DNA of 64,000 nucleotides from Acinetobacter haemolyticus. Its GTDB lineage: Bacteria > Pseudomonadota > Gammaproteobacteria > Pseudomonadales > Moraxellaceae. Below are positions 41,637 through 51,106 of the stretch, one piece after another. The position numbers and the translations under genes are program-made. Below the pieces are notes generated by a model, which saw only the letters and a list, made by a program, of their open reading frames with translations, was not told where the DNA came from and made no database searches. The DNA is taken from positions 62,001 through 126,000 of the forward strand of contig NZ_OVCN01000006.1 of the NCBI RefSeq assembly GCF_900406815.1, in the 5' to 3' direction. The stretch's first letter is position 1. Each line of letters begins with the position of its first letter.

Positions 41637-42785
41637 ATGATGTTAGCTTACGATGCAGATTTGGAACTCTTCCGCGATAACTTTAAACGTTTTATGAGCG
41701 AACATATTGCACCTCATTATGAACAATGGGAACGTGAAGGACTTATGCCTCGTTCTGTTTGGACATTGTTGGGTGAAAATGGTTTCTTGTGCGTAGATGT
41801 GCCAGAAGAATATGGTGGTTATGGTGTACCAACGCATTACTCATTAATGTTAGTTGAAGAATCTGCACGTGCGGGTTATTGCGCATTATCTACCGCGATT
41901 TCTTGTCACTCTGAAATTGCAGCACCATATATTCAACATATTGGTACGGAAGAGCAAAAGCAATACTGGCTACCAAAAATGGTATCTGGTGAAGCTGTTG
42001 GCGCGATTGGGATGACTGAACCAGGTGCCGGTTCAGATTTACAAGCAATGCGTACGAGTGCCATTTTACAAGATGATCATTATTTATTGAATGGTTCTAA
42101 AACTTTTATTTCAAATGGTCAACATGCCGATGTCGTTGTTCTAGCGGTAAAAACTGATCCACAAGCCCGTGCTAAAGGCGTATCTTTATTGTTGGTCGAT
42201 ACTCATCTTGAAGGATTCAAGAAGGGTACAAATTTAGACAAGATCGGCTTACATTCCCAAGATACTTCAGAATTGTTCTTTGATAATGTAAAAGTACCTA
42301 AAGACCAATTACTTGGTAATGCAGGTTCAGGTTTTGCATATTTGATGCAAGAATTACCACGTGAACGTACAGCAATTGCATCAACTGCTTTAGGTGCAAT
42401 TCGTGGAGCAATTGATTTAGCGACGACCTACGTCAAAGAACGTCAAGCCTTTGGTCAAGCAATTGCGCAATTCCAAAATACACGTTTTGTGTTGGCTCAA
42501 GCGAAGATTGATGAATTAGCAACAGCTGCTTTTTATAACCAAAACGTGGCGTTATATAACGAAGGTAAATTGGATGTTGAAACTGCTGCGGCATTGAAGA
42601 GCTTCAGTACTGATATGCAAATGAAAGTTGCAGATAACTTGCTTCAACTCTTCGGTGGTTATGGTTATATGACTGAATACCCAATTTCTCGATTCTTCGT
42701 AGATGCACGTATCCAACGTATTTACGGTGGTACCAACGAGATTATGAAAGAAATCGTAGCACGTGGATTGATTGGTAAATCTTAA
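41637..42785 (+). CDS. Acyl-CoA dehydrogenase
   Basis: This 382-aa flavoenzyme catalyses alpha-beta dehydrogenation of an acyl-CoA. It shows the ACAD signatures AIGMTEPGAGSDLQAMRT (about residues 125-140) and the C-terminal FGGYGYMTEYPISRFFVDARI (with YGGTNEI near 370). The catalytic Glu region is the QRIYGGTNEIMKEI loop. The chain length or branched specificity is not readable. A GAAAGGAAATA ribosome site precedes tandem ATGs at 41637 and 41640. Monocistronic, with a terminator. Confidence 0.93.
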   Translation: MMLAYDADLELFRDNFKRFMSEHIAPHYEQWEREGLMPRSVWTLLGENGFLCVDVPEEYGGYGVPTHYSLMLVEESARAGYCALSTAISCHSEIAAPYIQHIGTEEQKQYWLPKMVSGEAVGAIGMTEPGAGSDLQAMRTSAILQDDHYLLNGSKTFISNGQHADVVVLAVKTDPQARAKGVSLLLVDTHLEGFKKGTNLDKIGLHSQDTSELFFDNVKVPKDQLLGNAGSGFAYLMQELPRERTAIASTALGAIRGAIDLATTYVKERQAFGQAIAQFQNTRFVLAQAKIDELATAAFYNQNVALYNEGKLDVETAAALKSFSTDMQMKVADNLLQLFGGYGYMTEYPISRFFVDARIQRIYGGTNEIMKEIVARGLIGKS

Positions 42786-42799
42786 CTTATCCAGATTAT

Positions 42800-42829
42800 T
42801 CAGCCTGCTTTTGAGCAGGCTGTTTTTTT
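42800..42829 (+). terminator. Terminator after acyl-CoA dehydrogenase
   Basis: A 9-bp stem CAGCCTGCT / AGCAGGCTG with a TTTG loop is followed by seven T residues. Confidence 0.88.
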
Positions 42830-42841
42830 ATCTAAATAATA

Positions 42842-43465
42842 TTAGTTGGTCGTTTTATAAATAACAGGATAGCTTTGTTGTCTCGGTAGTTTGTGTAAGG
42901 CCTTGTTGATCTTCATTAAAAAATCATCTGCTTGATCTTGGTTTGGCCAATCATTGTTGTATTGACTCCTTTTTTGTATATTTACCCCGCAACCACGTAT
43001 TTCCATATTTTCAGGGTTAAACGACCAATCATTGGGGTTCGTTAAAGTAATATCCAAAGCGCTTCGACAACTTTGCCATAATACGACAAATTCATTGGTC
43101 GATTGAGGGAACAATCCCTCCGCAGGATAAACTGAAAAACCTTTCATTTCTGAATTGAAAAATTTTATAAACCTATAAGAAGGCATATCACCCCAGAGTA
43201 TTGCAGTATCGGGAGGTAATTGAATAGCGGTCAGGTTTTGTTCCGCTAAAGCATGTGTTTGTTGCTCTTTTTGAAATGAGTGCTTTGTTTGGTATTTCAA
43301 CTTAGTTTGAGCTGGAATTGTGATGCCGCGGACTTGAGTTGTAGTCTGAGTCATATAATAAGGCGATGTATCACGGCTACAACCTGTAGGATTATAGCAA
43401 CCAATACAGCCAGTCAAAAGAATACTGCTTAGACCGAATGTTGTTATCAATAAGATTGTATTCAT
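42842..43465 (-). CDS. Lipoprotein of unknown function
   Basis: This 207-aa protein has a lipoprotein signal (IILLTTFG-type hydrophobic stretch and lipobox LTGC at about residue 20) and a mature segment that begins with several cysteines (CIGCYNPTGC). The rest is unfamiliar. The C-terminal half contains EIRGCGVNIQ. It is transcribed alone, convergent with the acyl-CoA dehydrogenase terminator. I assign no function. Confidence 0.6.
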   Translation of the reverse strand: MNTILLITTFGLSSILLTGCIGCYNPTGCSRDTSPYYMTQTTTQVRGITIPAQTKLKYQTKHSFQKEQQTHALAEQNLTAIQLPPDTAILWGDMPSYRFIKFFNSEMKGFSVYPAEGLFPQSTNEFVVLWQSCRSALDITLTNPNDWSFNPENMEIRGCGVNIQKRSQYNNDWPNQDQADDFLMKINKALHKLPRQQSYPVIYKTTN

Positions 43466-43807
43466 TTCAAGTTACTATTCTTATTTCATTTAATTTCATC
43501 ATAACTCAAGAACGAAGCAGCAGTATTCAATTGTTACGCGGTCAGTGCGTAAAAAAGCTGAACATCAGATATTATGTCTCTGTGCTGCTCATCTATGCCC
43601 ACTGTCGTCATGCATAAGATTTAGCTGTTTATAGGCTTGTTTAACCAATTTGCTTGGCGATCAATGCCTAATCAATAAATCATTCATAAAAAGAGTTAAA
43701 ACACAGCGTGTTTAATAACATAAAGTCTTGTTATACTAGCTCGGGAAATCAATTCATAGATGAATTGTAATCCATTTTTATAGATGATTTTGCTGAGGCT
43801 ACATTCA
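43466..43807. other. Divergent region between lipoprotein gene and pheA
   Basis: This 342-nt stretch holds no gene I can support. A -10-like TATACT lies at 43732-43737, but its -35 is poor. A short AACATAAAG-type inverted repeat near 43715-43733 (ATAACA/TGTTAT) is present. Nothing else stands out. Confidence 0.3.
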
Positions 43808-44917
43808 ATGGTAAACGATGGACAGAACACATCGACGTCACTTAACTTAGAACAAATTCGTAATGATATTGATAGTGTTGATCAACAAATCCAAGAATTA
43901 CTAAATCGCCGCGCTTCGTTGGCTGAGGCAGTAGCTAAGGCGAAATTTGCAGCAGAAGAGAATCCATTATTTTATCGTCCCGAGCGCGAAGCGCAAGTAT
44001 TGCGTAAAGTCATGGAACGTAATCAAGGTCCTTTATCTGATGCGACGATGGCTCGATTATTCCGAGAGATTATGTCTGCTTGTTTGGCGCTTGAAGCACC
44101 GCAAAGCATTGCATTCTTAGGGCCAGAAGGAACATTTACGCAATCGGCTGTTTTGAAACATTTTGGGCAAGATGCGATCGTGCGTCCGTTACCAACCATT
44201 GATGAAGTGTTCCGTGAAGTTGAGGCGGGCAGTGCGCATTATGGTGTAGTGCCAGTTGAAAACTCATCTGAAGGAATCGTAAATCATACGCTTGATTGTT
44301 TTAAAGCATCTACTTTAAATGTCATCGGTGAAGTGGAACTTCGGATTCATCATCAATTTCTTGTATCCGAAAATACCCGCAAAGATAGTATTAAACAGAT
44401 TTATGCGCATCAGCAGACTTTAGCACAGTGCCGTAAGTGGTTAGATGCACATTATCCAGGTGTGGAACGTGTTGCCCTAAATTCTAATGCAGAAGCTGCA
44501 CGACGTATTCGTAATGAATGGCATTCTGCTGCGATTGCATCTGACATTGCGGCAAATATGTATAATCTTGAGATTTTACATAGCAATATTGAAGACAATC
44601 CTGAAAATACGACACGTTTCCTAGTGATTGGTCGTGAAAAAATTCCTCAAAGTGGTAATGATAAAACCTCTTTATTGATCTCAGCTCATGATCGTGCAGG
44701 TGCATTATTAGAGATCCTTGCACCGTTTGCAAAGCATCAAATCAGCTTAACCAGTATCGAAACGCGCCCAGCTTTACCAGAAAAATGGGCTTATGTGTTT
44801 TTCATCGATCTAGAAGGTCATATTGATCAAGAAAATGTAGCTGCAGCCTTAGATGAAATTCGTCCAATGGTCAAAGAGTTACGCGTACTCGGTTCTTATC
44901 CAATCGCTGTTTTATAA
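43808..44917 (+). CDS. pheA: Chorismate mutase / prephenate dehydratase (P-protein)
   Basis: PheA converts chorismate to prephenate and then to phenylpyruvate for phenylalanine. The 369-aa product has an N-terminal AroQ chorismate mutase (LNLEQIRNDIDSVDQQIQELLNRRASLAE), a prephenate dehydratase domain (FLGPEGTFTQSAV, VPVENSSEGIVNHTLD, about 100-280) and a C-terminal ACT domain (LLISAHDRAGALLEILAPF, SLTSIETRP) that binds Phe. I chose ATG 43808 with GAGG 9 nt upstream over ATG 43784. The tyrA-aroA gene follows. Confidence 0.93.
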   Translation: MVNDGQNTSTSLNLEQIRNDIDSVDQQIQELLNRRASLAEAVAKAKFAAEENPLFYRPEREAQVLRKVMERNQGPLSDATMARLFREIMSACLALEAPQSIAFLGPEGTFTQSAVLKHFGQDAIVRPLPTIDEVFREVEAGSAHYGVVPVENSSEGIVNHTLDCFKASTLNVIGEVELRIHHQFLVSENTRKDSIKQIYAHQQTLAQCRKWLDAHYPGVERVALNSNAEAARRIRNEWHSAAIASDIAANMYNLEILHSNIEDNPENTTRFLVIGREKIPQSGNDKTSLLISAHDRAGALLEILAPFAKHQISLTSIETRPALPEKWAYVFFIDLEGHIDQENVAAALDEIRPMVKELRVLGSYPIAVL

Positions 44918-44989
44918 TTTTTGACTGTATGGGTAGATGGTTTATACATCTATCCATATCAAAATCGTCTTATTAGGCAAATATGTTTT

Positions 44990-47239
44990 ATGTCTCAACC
45001 ATTATTTAAAAAAGTTGCATTCATTGGGCTTGGGCTGATTGGGTCTAGTCTTGCTCGTGTGATTGTGGCAGAACAACTTGCATCTGAAATTGTCGCTTCT
45101 ACACGCTCAAAAAAAACATTAGATGATGCAAAAGCATTGGGTATTATTCAGGAGGGTTATTCAAATCCTGAAGATGCTGTGCAAGGGGCAGACTTAATTG
45201 TTTTGGCATTGCCTGTCCGCGCAACTCAAAAGGTACTCGAACAGATCAAACCTTATCTCGATGATAATGCCGTTATTACCGATGTGGGAAGCACCAAAGG
45301 CAATGTCGTTGAGGCTGCAAAAGCCGTGTTTAGTGAAGGTTTACCTGTTGGTTTTGTTCCTGGGCATCCTATCGCAGGAGCTGAGCATACAGGCGTTCAT
45401 GCAGGTAAAGTTGATTTATTTGCAAATCATAAAGTGATTTTGACTCCTCTTACGACGAGTGCTGAATGGGCCGTTGAGAAACTAATTCAGTTATGGTCCG
45501 CTGCGAAAGCTGAAGTCATCTGTATGGATGTGACCAAACATGATGAAGTGTTGGCGCACACCAGTCATTTACCACATTTGATGGCTTTCAATCTGGTAGA
45601 GCAATTGGCAAATCGTGAAGATAATTTAGATATTTTCCGTTATGCTGCGGGTGGTTTTCGAGACTTTTCTCGAATCGCAGCCAGTGATCCACAAATGTGG
45701 CATGATATTTTTTTCGCCAACAAAACTGCAATTTTGAATGCTGTAGAAGGTTTCGAACAGCAACTTTCAGTGTTAAAAAAACTGATCGAACAAGAAGATT
45801 CACAAGCGTTGATGGGATTACTTGGGCACGCCCAAGCTGCTCGTCAACACTTTAACCATATGTTAGCCAAAAAACCTTTGATGGAGAAAAACAAGGTGAC
45901 ACAGCAATTTAGTATTTTACCGGGAAAGAAAACATTTACAGGTAAATTCACCGTACCGGGTGACAAGTCTGTGTCGCATCGCTCAATCATGTTTGGCGCG
46001 ATTGCTGAAGGCACAACCCATGTAACGGGCTTTTTAGAGGGTGAAGATGCATTAGCAACTTTACAGGCATTCCGTGACATGGGCGTAAGCATCGAAGGCC
46101 CAAAGAATGGTGAAGTGACGATTCATGGCGTTGGAATGCAAGGCCTGAAAGCACCAGCAAGTGCTTTATATATGGGTAACTCTGGTACGAGTATGCGTTT
46201 GTTGTCTGGCATGTTGTCTGCACAGAAGTTTGATTCTGTGATGACAGGTGATGCGTCATTGTCTAAACGCCCAATGGAGCGTATAGCCAAGCCCCTTCGT
46301 GAAATGGGTGCACAAATCCAAACCACAGGCGAGAAAGGTACGCCGCCAGTAAGCATCACAGGTGGTCAAGTTTTAAAAGGTATACATTACGATTTACCGA
46401 TGGCTTCAGCACAAGTGAAATCAGGGATTTTACTAGCAGGATTATGGGCAGAAGGCGAGACTTCAGTAACCGAGCCTGAACCAACTCGTGATCATACTGA
46501 ACGCATGTTACGTGCTTTTGGGTATGAAGTGAAAACTGAAGGCAATAAAATCTCTCTTGAGGGTGGCGGTAAGTTAGTGGGTACGAATATTCAAGTTCCT
46601 TCTGATATTTCTTCTGCAGCGTTCTTTATGGTCGGTGCTGCGATTACTGAAGGTGCGGATGTGGTACTAGAAGCGGTCGGTATCAACCCAACACGTACGG
46701 GTGTGATTGAAATCCTGAAACAAATGGGTGCTGATCTGACTGTTGAAAATGAACGCATTGCAGGTGGTGAGCCGATTGCGGATATTCATATTAAAGGTTC
46801 TCGTACACTTAAAGGCATTCATATGCCAGAAGATCAAGTACCGTTAGCGATTGATGAATTCCCAGCATTATTCATTGCTGCAGCATGTGCGGAAGGTCAA
46901 ACTGTTTTAACGGGTGCTGCTGAATTACGTGTCAAAGAATCAGATCGTATCCAAGTGATGGCGGATGGTTTGAAAATTATGGGCATCGACTGTACGCCAA
47001 CCGAAGATGGCATCATTATCGAAGGAAAGGGCAAATCAGGCGATTGGTCTGCAATCTTCAATGGTGGTGAAATTGAGTCGCACCATGACCATCGTATTGC
47101 AATGAGTTTTAGTATTGCAGGTCTGAGAACTGCTGGTGCGATTACGATTCATGGTACTGAAACGGTTGCAACAAGTTTTCCGACATTTACGGAACTCGCA
47201 AATACCGCAGGTCTTGATTTGAAAGTTGTAGATGCTTAA
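44990..47239 (+). CDS. tyrA-aroA: Fused prephenate dehydrogenase / 3-phosphoshikimate 1-carboxyvinyltransferase
   Basis: This 749-aa fusion joins two steps of aromatic synthesis. Residues ~1-300 are a TyrA-type dehydrogenase (nucleotide motif GLGLIGSSLARV, HPIAGAEHTGVHAG, catalytic SHLPHLMAF). Residues ~305-749 are EPSP synthase (PGDKSVSHRSIMFGA, GNSGTSMRLLSGML, DIHIKGSRT, HDHRIAMSFSIAGL), the glyphosate target. The fusion is characteristic of Acinetobacter and Pseudomonas. The start is ATG 44990; TTG 44921 adds 23 unconserved residues. It lies 72 nt after pheA and may be cotranscribed. Confidence 0.95.
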   Translation: MSQPLFKKVAFIGLGLIGSSLARVIVAEQLASEIVASTRSKKTLDDAKALGIIQEGYSNPEDAVQGADLIVLALPVRATQKVLEQIKPYLDDNAVITDVGSTKGNVVEAAKAVFSEGLPVGFVPGHPIAGAEHTGVHAGKVDLFANHKVILTPLTTSAEWAVEKLIQLWSAAKAEVICMDVTKHDEVLAHTSHLPHLMAFNLVEQLANREDNLDIFRYAAGGFRDFSRIAASDPQMWHDIFFANKTAILNAVEGFEQQLSVLKKLIEQEDSQALMGLLGHAQAARQHFNHMLAKKPLMEKNKVTQQFSILPGKKTFTGKFTVPGDKSVSHRSIMFGAIAEGTTHVTGFLEGEDALATLQAFRDMGVSIEGPKNGEVTIHGVGMQGLKAPASALYMGNSGTSMRLLSGMLSAQKFDSVMTGDASLSKRPMERIAKPLREMGAQIQTTGEKGTPPVSITGGQVLKGIHYDLPMASAQVKSGILLAGLWAEGETSVTEPEPTRDHTERMLRAFGYEVKTEGNKISLEGGGKLVGTNIQVPSDISSAAFFMVGAAITEGADVVLEAVGINPTRTGVIEILKQMGADLTVENERIAGGEPIADIHIKGSRTLKGIHMPEDQVPLAIDEFPALFIAAACAEGQTVLTGAAELRVKESDRIQVMADGLKIMGIDCTPTEDGIIIEGKGKSGDWSAIFNGGEIESHHDHRIAMSFSIAGLRTAGAITIHGTETVATSFPTFTELANTAGLDLKVVDA

Positions 47240-47281
47240 GCAATTTTTAATTGCGCTATAACTTAAAATGAAATCTATTTA

Positions 47282-47313
47282 AAAACGAGCTAAGCTAAAA
47301 CTTGGCTCGTTTT
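47282..47313 (+). terminator. Terminator after tyrA-aroA
   Basis: A 13-bp stem (AAAACGAGCTAAG / CTTGGCTCGTTTT, one G-U pair) is followed by TATC; the T tract is short but the stem is strong. Confidence 0.7.
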
Positions 47314-47533
47314 ATCATCTACAGTGAAAATAACTTAGACTCGAATTGGAAAAAATAAGTTTAATAGGTCAATATGTGGGAAATAATCTGAGGATATGGG
47401 TTTTTATTCAAATAAAATTAAATAAAAACATTAAAAAATGGAAATTGTTTTCAAATACACTTTTAAAAAAATGTAAACAGAGAAATAATAGGGGGCTAGG
47501 TTTCCTATATTGCATTGAAAAAGGAATAATAAG

Positions 47534-48004
47534 ATGGAATTAGATCGTTTCGATAAACAGATTCTTGAGATCTTAACGCATGAAGATGTGAACCTGAATG
47601 AGTTATCAGAACGTATTAATCTGTCTGTGAGCTCGGTGCATCGTCGGATCAAAAATCTGATTGAATCTCAGGTGATGGGGCAGCTAAAAAGAGAAATTAA
47701 CTTTAATAAGCTTGGATTCAGTTTACATATCTTATTGCAAGTTTCCTTGAGTAAGCATGATAGTGAAACATTTGATAAGTTTTTAGAAGAATTAGAAGAC
47801 ATTCCTGAAGTGACCAACGCTTTTTTGGTCACAGGGCAAAGTGCGGATTTTATTTTGGAACTTGTTGCGCGGAATATGGATGATTATAGTGAAATATTAT
47901 TACGACGTATTGGTAAAATCGACAGTGTTGTCGCGCTGCATTCCAGTTTTGTAATCAAAGAATACAATGTTTTTAACTGCTACAAGCTTTTAAATAAGCT
48001 ATAA
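47534..48004 (+). CDS. Lrp/AsnC-family transcriptional regulator
   Basis: This 156-aa regulator has an N-terminal winged helix (LDRFDKQILEILTHEDVNL, SVSSVHRRIKNL; residues 1-50) and a C-terminal RAM (ligand-binding) domain (LLQVSLSKHD through EVTNAFLVTGQSADFILELVA). Such proteins sense amino acids and control metabolic genes. The ligand is unknown. It is the first gene after the tyrA-aroA terminator. Confidence 0.88.
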   Translation: MELDRFDKQILEILTHEDVNLNELSERINLSVSSVHRRIKNLIESQVMGQLKREINFNKLGFSLHILLQVSLSKHDSETFDKFLEELEDIPEVTNAFLVTGQSADFILELVARNMDDYSEILLRRIGKIDSVVALHSSFVIKEYNVFNCYKLLNKL

Positions 48005-48031
48005 AAAATGCATCTAAAAAAGATGCATTTT
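48005..48031. terminator. Bidirectional terminator between lrp-type gene and yebC
   Basis: An 11-bp stem AAAATGCATCT / AGATGCATTTT with an A5 loop and T/A tracts on both sides. Confidence 0.8.
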
Positions 48032-48048
48032 TTACTCATCTTGATTGC

Positions 48049-48798
48049 TTATGCATCAAGCTGTTCCAAAACTTCTTCAGAGAATTCAACGTTGGTATAA
48101 ACGTTTTGAACATCATCAAGATCTTCTAACATATCAATCATTTTCATGATTTGTTTCGCTTGATCAACATCAGTAATTTCAGCCTTAGTTGATGGGCTCA
48201 TAACCACTTCAGCATTATCAGATTTTAAACCTGCTGCAGTTAGCGCATCTTGAACCTCACCAAAGCTTTCTGGGCTGGTAATGACAAGAATGCTATCTTC
48301 ATCAACTTCGATATCATCAGCACCTGCTTCTAAAGCGACTTCCATGATTTTGTCTTCTAATGAGACATCTTCGAAAGAAATTTCACCACGTTTAGTAAAC
48401 AGATAAGCAACTGAACCATTCGTTCCTAAGTTGCCATTGGTTTTACTAAAACAATGACGAACATCAGGTACAGTACGGTTTAAGTTATCAGTCATCGTTT
48501 CAACGATAACAGCAACACCACCCACACCATAACCTTCATAGGTTACTTCTTTTAGATCATCATTTTCTTCACCACCCGCACCGCGTTGAATTGCACGGTT
48601 AATGGTGTCACGTGTCATATTGACAGAAAGTGCTTTTTCGACAACAGCACGTAAACGAGGGTTACTCGCTGCATCAGGACCGCCTAATCTTGCTGCGGTA
48701 ACAATCTCGCGGATATATTTAGTAAAGACTTTACCGCGACTTGCATCTTGTTTCGCTTTACGATGCTTAATATTGGCCCATTTAGAATGACCCGCCAT
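48049..48798 (-). CDS. yebC: YebC/PmpR-family DNA-binding regulator
   Basis: This 249-aa protein starts [25 protein letters not shown], the invariant YebC N-terminus, which fixes the start at ATG 48798 rather than the 30-codon longer frame. Further signatures are [22 protein letters not shown] and [10 protein letters not shown]. YebC-type proteins act as transcription regulators (PmpR) and, by more recent work, in translation of difficult sequences. Single gene. Confidence 0.95.
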   Translation of the reverse strand: MAGHSKWANIKHRKAKQDASRGKVFTKYIREIVTAARLGGPDAASNPRLRAVVEKALSVNMTRDTINRAIQRGAGGEENDDLKEVTYEGYGVGGVAVIVETMTDNLNRTVPDVRHCFSKTNGNLGTNGSVAYLFTKRGEISFEDVSLEDKIMEVALEAGADDIEVDEDSILVITSPESFGEVQDALTAAGLKSDNAEVVMSPSTKAEITDVDQAKQIMKMIDMLEDLDDVQNVYTNVEFSEEVLEQLDA

Positions 48799-48939
48799 GG
48801 AAGTAACTCCAAAAAAATAAAACTCAAAAAGTGCGTGAATATTAGCATAGCAAGGGTTTTGTTGAAAACTCTCGCCGCTAACATTCAAAATATAAAATTA
48901 TGATGAAATCATAAAACTTGATCAGCTAATCTTTACGGC

Positions 48940-49485
48940 CTAATTTATTTTGACATCAATGTCATATTCGGAATAAAGGGATTTAATTTTTTCTAGATCT
49001 TGTTGTAGATCAGTCGGATAGATTTTTCCTAAAATTCCACCTTTCTTAGTGCGTGCATTGGCATACATTAAAATGATTGGAACGTTCGCTGCTTTAGCAA
49101 TATGCCAAAAACCTGTACGGATTGGCTTGCGTTCTTCACCATCCTTTGCTCGAGTCGCTTCAGGTGCGATGACAAGATTAAACTGCTCATTCTGATTAAA
49201 TAGCTCAACCATTTGAGTCACAATATCTTTGCTTGCCTTACGATCAACAGGAATGCCCCCTAAGCGTTCTAGAACGGGTTTTAAGGGACCTTTAAAAAGC
49301 TCTTTTTTAATTAAAGTATGAATTTTTAATTGTAAAATCTCAAATAGGGCAAGTGATAAGATCGTATCAAGGTTAGAGGTATGCTCAAAACCAATAATCA
49401 CTTGTTTCTTTTCTAAAATAGTTGGATCTACTTTGTACTCCCAACCTGTTGCTTTAAATATAGTTTTTCCTAAAAATCTTCTCAT
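48940..49485 (-). CDS. PlsC-like 1-acyl-sn-glycerol-3-phosphate acyltransferase family protein
   Basis: This 181-aa protein has the acyltransferase motif I HTSNLD (an HX4D variant near residue 33), motif II LGGIPVDRKAS and the third motif PEATR (EGTR in most PlsC), with LLYANART-like downstream. The size is small and it has no transmembrane anchor. Such proteins appear in membrane lipid or lipid-A related steps. I chose ATG 49485 (MRRFLGK), since the upstream extension is hydrophobic and unusual. Confidence 0.75.
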   Translation of the reverse strand: MRRFLGKTIFKATGWEYKVDPTILEKKQVIIGFEHTSNLDTILSLALFEILQLKIHTLIKKELFKGPLKPVLERLGGIPVDRKASKDIVTQMVELFNQNEQFNLVIAPEATRAKDGEERKPIRTGFWHIAKAANVPIILMYANARTKKGGILGKIYPTDLQQDLEKIKSLYSEYDIDVKIN

Positions 49486-49765
49486 GGTCACAACCATTAC
49501 AACTGAATGACAGCAGTGTAATACGAGTTTTGTAGAAAATACATATCTGGAAAAACCAGTTTGAATGAAAATTTGGATGTCTCTTAAATGATCAAAAAAG
49601 CACAATATATACTTTACTGATTGTGTAAAGATCAGATAGAATCAGCGCAGTTAATGATTTTACTTACAATTCTGTATGTTTGATAAAATCATCTGCTTGT
49701 AATTTAAGTTAAATTTAACTAAAATTTTGCAGAATTTAATCATAATAATATGATTTAAACTTATA

Positions 49766-49842
<77 letters not shown>

Positions 49843-49850
49843 TATAAAAC

Positions 49851-49887
49851 AACCACTTAGGTGTACTAATCCTAAGTGGTTTTTTAA
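49851..49887 (+). terminator. Terminator of the tRNA gene
   Basis: An 11-bp stem (AACCACTTAGG / CCTAAGTGGTT) with a 9-nt loop is followed by TTTT. Confidence 0.85.
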
Positions 49888-50096
49888 TATCTAGATGTGC
49901 GTAGTCTCGGTGTATCTGGATTTATTTCATATAAAGTAAGTTGTAATAAAAATATTTGAAAATTATTATAATTATTAATAACTTAATTTTTATAGTTGCG
50001 TATTTATTTGGTAAGTCAGTTTTGCCTTTCATTCTCCTTGATCACTTTTTATGATTTAATAAATTTATGAACAACAAAACAAAAAGAGAGAAAAAC

Positions 50097-50417
50097 ATGA
50101 GAATAGCATATTTAGGTGGTTTTAAGGCGGGTGAAGTTCTCACACTTCCTAGTGAGCACGGTGACCCTGTGCAATTAGAATGGATGACTCGGTATGAAGA
50201 CAAGGAAAAAGCAGAGCAAGATTTAACGGATCATTCACAGCGAGATTTTGCGGTTACATTGAAAAAATGTGTAGTGAATTATCGTTTAATGGTACTGAAA
50301 CGAAATAAAGAAATGCGTTTATTTTATGTTGAAGACGGATTATCAAAAGAGAAAACTTTTGAGCAAATGAATCATTACTGGAACAAATCCGATACGGTTG
50401 GTTTTGACTTTGATTGA
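50097..50417 (+). CDS. Hypothetical protein, 106 aa
   Basis: I do not recognise this protein. It starts at ATG 50097 with GAGAG 6 nt upstream; an in-frame ATG at 50067 lacks a ribosome site. MRIAYLGGFKAGEVLTLP is followed by charged residues, with no signal peptide. It may be regulatory or accessory. Monocistronic. Confidence 0.5.
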   Translation: MRIAYLGGFKAGEVLTLPSEHGDPVQLEWMTRYEDKEKAEQDLTDHSQRDFAVTLKKCVVNYRLMVLKRNKEMRLFYVEDGLSKEKTFEQMNHYWNKSDTVGFDFD

Positions 50418-50558
50418 TCCTAGTCTGTATGTTTTATATCAAACTTTTAAAACTGGAAAGGGAATTTTTCATTTCATTTTTGTGCTATCAAATATTATAC
50501 ATTCTTGAACCTAATATGTTATTTAATAGCACAATAGGGGTTAACGATTATATTGTGA

Positions 50559-50852
50559 TTAATAGTAGTTGATAATAACAACATTATTATTTTTTTCGGG
50601 TCTACTTTCAATCTTAATTTCAATCGTATTGTTTTTTTGTGATTCAGTTATTAAATCATTTAAGGTTATTGAATTATTATTTATTTTTTTACTTAAATTG
50701 TTGATGAATTCACAGTCTTGATTCTGGTGTTGCTGAGAACAAGAATCTTCAACGATTTGCCCGTTTATTTGTATCGTATTCGCTGCATAGCTCGCCGTGG
50801 CCAAGACTGTTAATGATGTAAATAATATGAATTTATATATTGTCTTATTCAT
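50559..50852 (-). CDS. Small secreted pilin-like protein, 97 aa
   Basis: This 97-aa protein has a Sec signal (IYKFILFTSLTVLATASYAA) followed by TIQINGQIVEDSCSQ, which matches the pilin strand pattern of the fimbrial subunit at 55552 (TITINGLVTDKTC), and a C-terminus ending in a strand VVIINYY. It has three cysteines (SC, QDC and none at the end of the Ig-fold), about half the length of a subunit. It is in the same orientation as the fimbrial operon but beyond its terminator. Perhaps a minor, truncated or decayed pilin. Confidence 0.5.
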   Translation of the reverse strand: MNKTIYKFILFTSLTVLATASYAANTIQINGQIVEDSCSQQHQNQDCEFINNLSKKINNNSITLNDLITESQKNNTIEIKIESRPEKNNNVVIINYY

Positions 50853-51075
50853 ATTTATATTCCTTTTATAATGAATTAATTATTTATTAACATATAAATT
50901 ATTATAAAGGCAATCTTAAATATAAGGTGTTGATTAAAAAAGTTATTAAAATGTGATAGGGTTTATATTTTGATATAAAAATGATAATTTATTCTATTGT
51001 AGATATACTGTCTGTATATTTTCAATATTTTTATTAATGCGATTTTTTTAGTGCTTCTTATTCTTTCTATAAGAA

Positions 51076-51103
51076 ATAAAAAACTCCCACTAGGGGAGTT
51101 TTG
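51076..51103 (-). terminator. Terminator of the fimbrial operon
   Basis: On the minus strand AAAACTCCC and GGGAGTTTT form a 9-bp stem followed by TTTATTTCTT, directly after the adhesin gene. Confidence 0.8.
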
Positions 51104-51106
51104 AAA

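Noticed and set aside
47346-47540. 65-codon plus-strand frame upstream of the Lrp-type gene
   Set aside because: Low-complexity, Lys/Asn-rich, no ribosome site, and it runs into the promoter of the 47534 gene.
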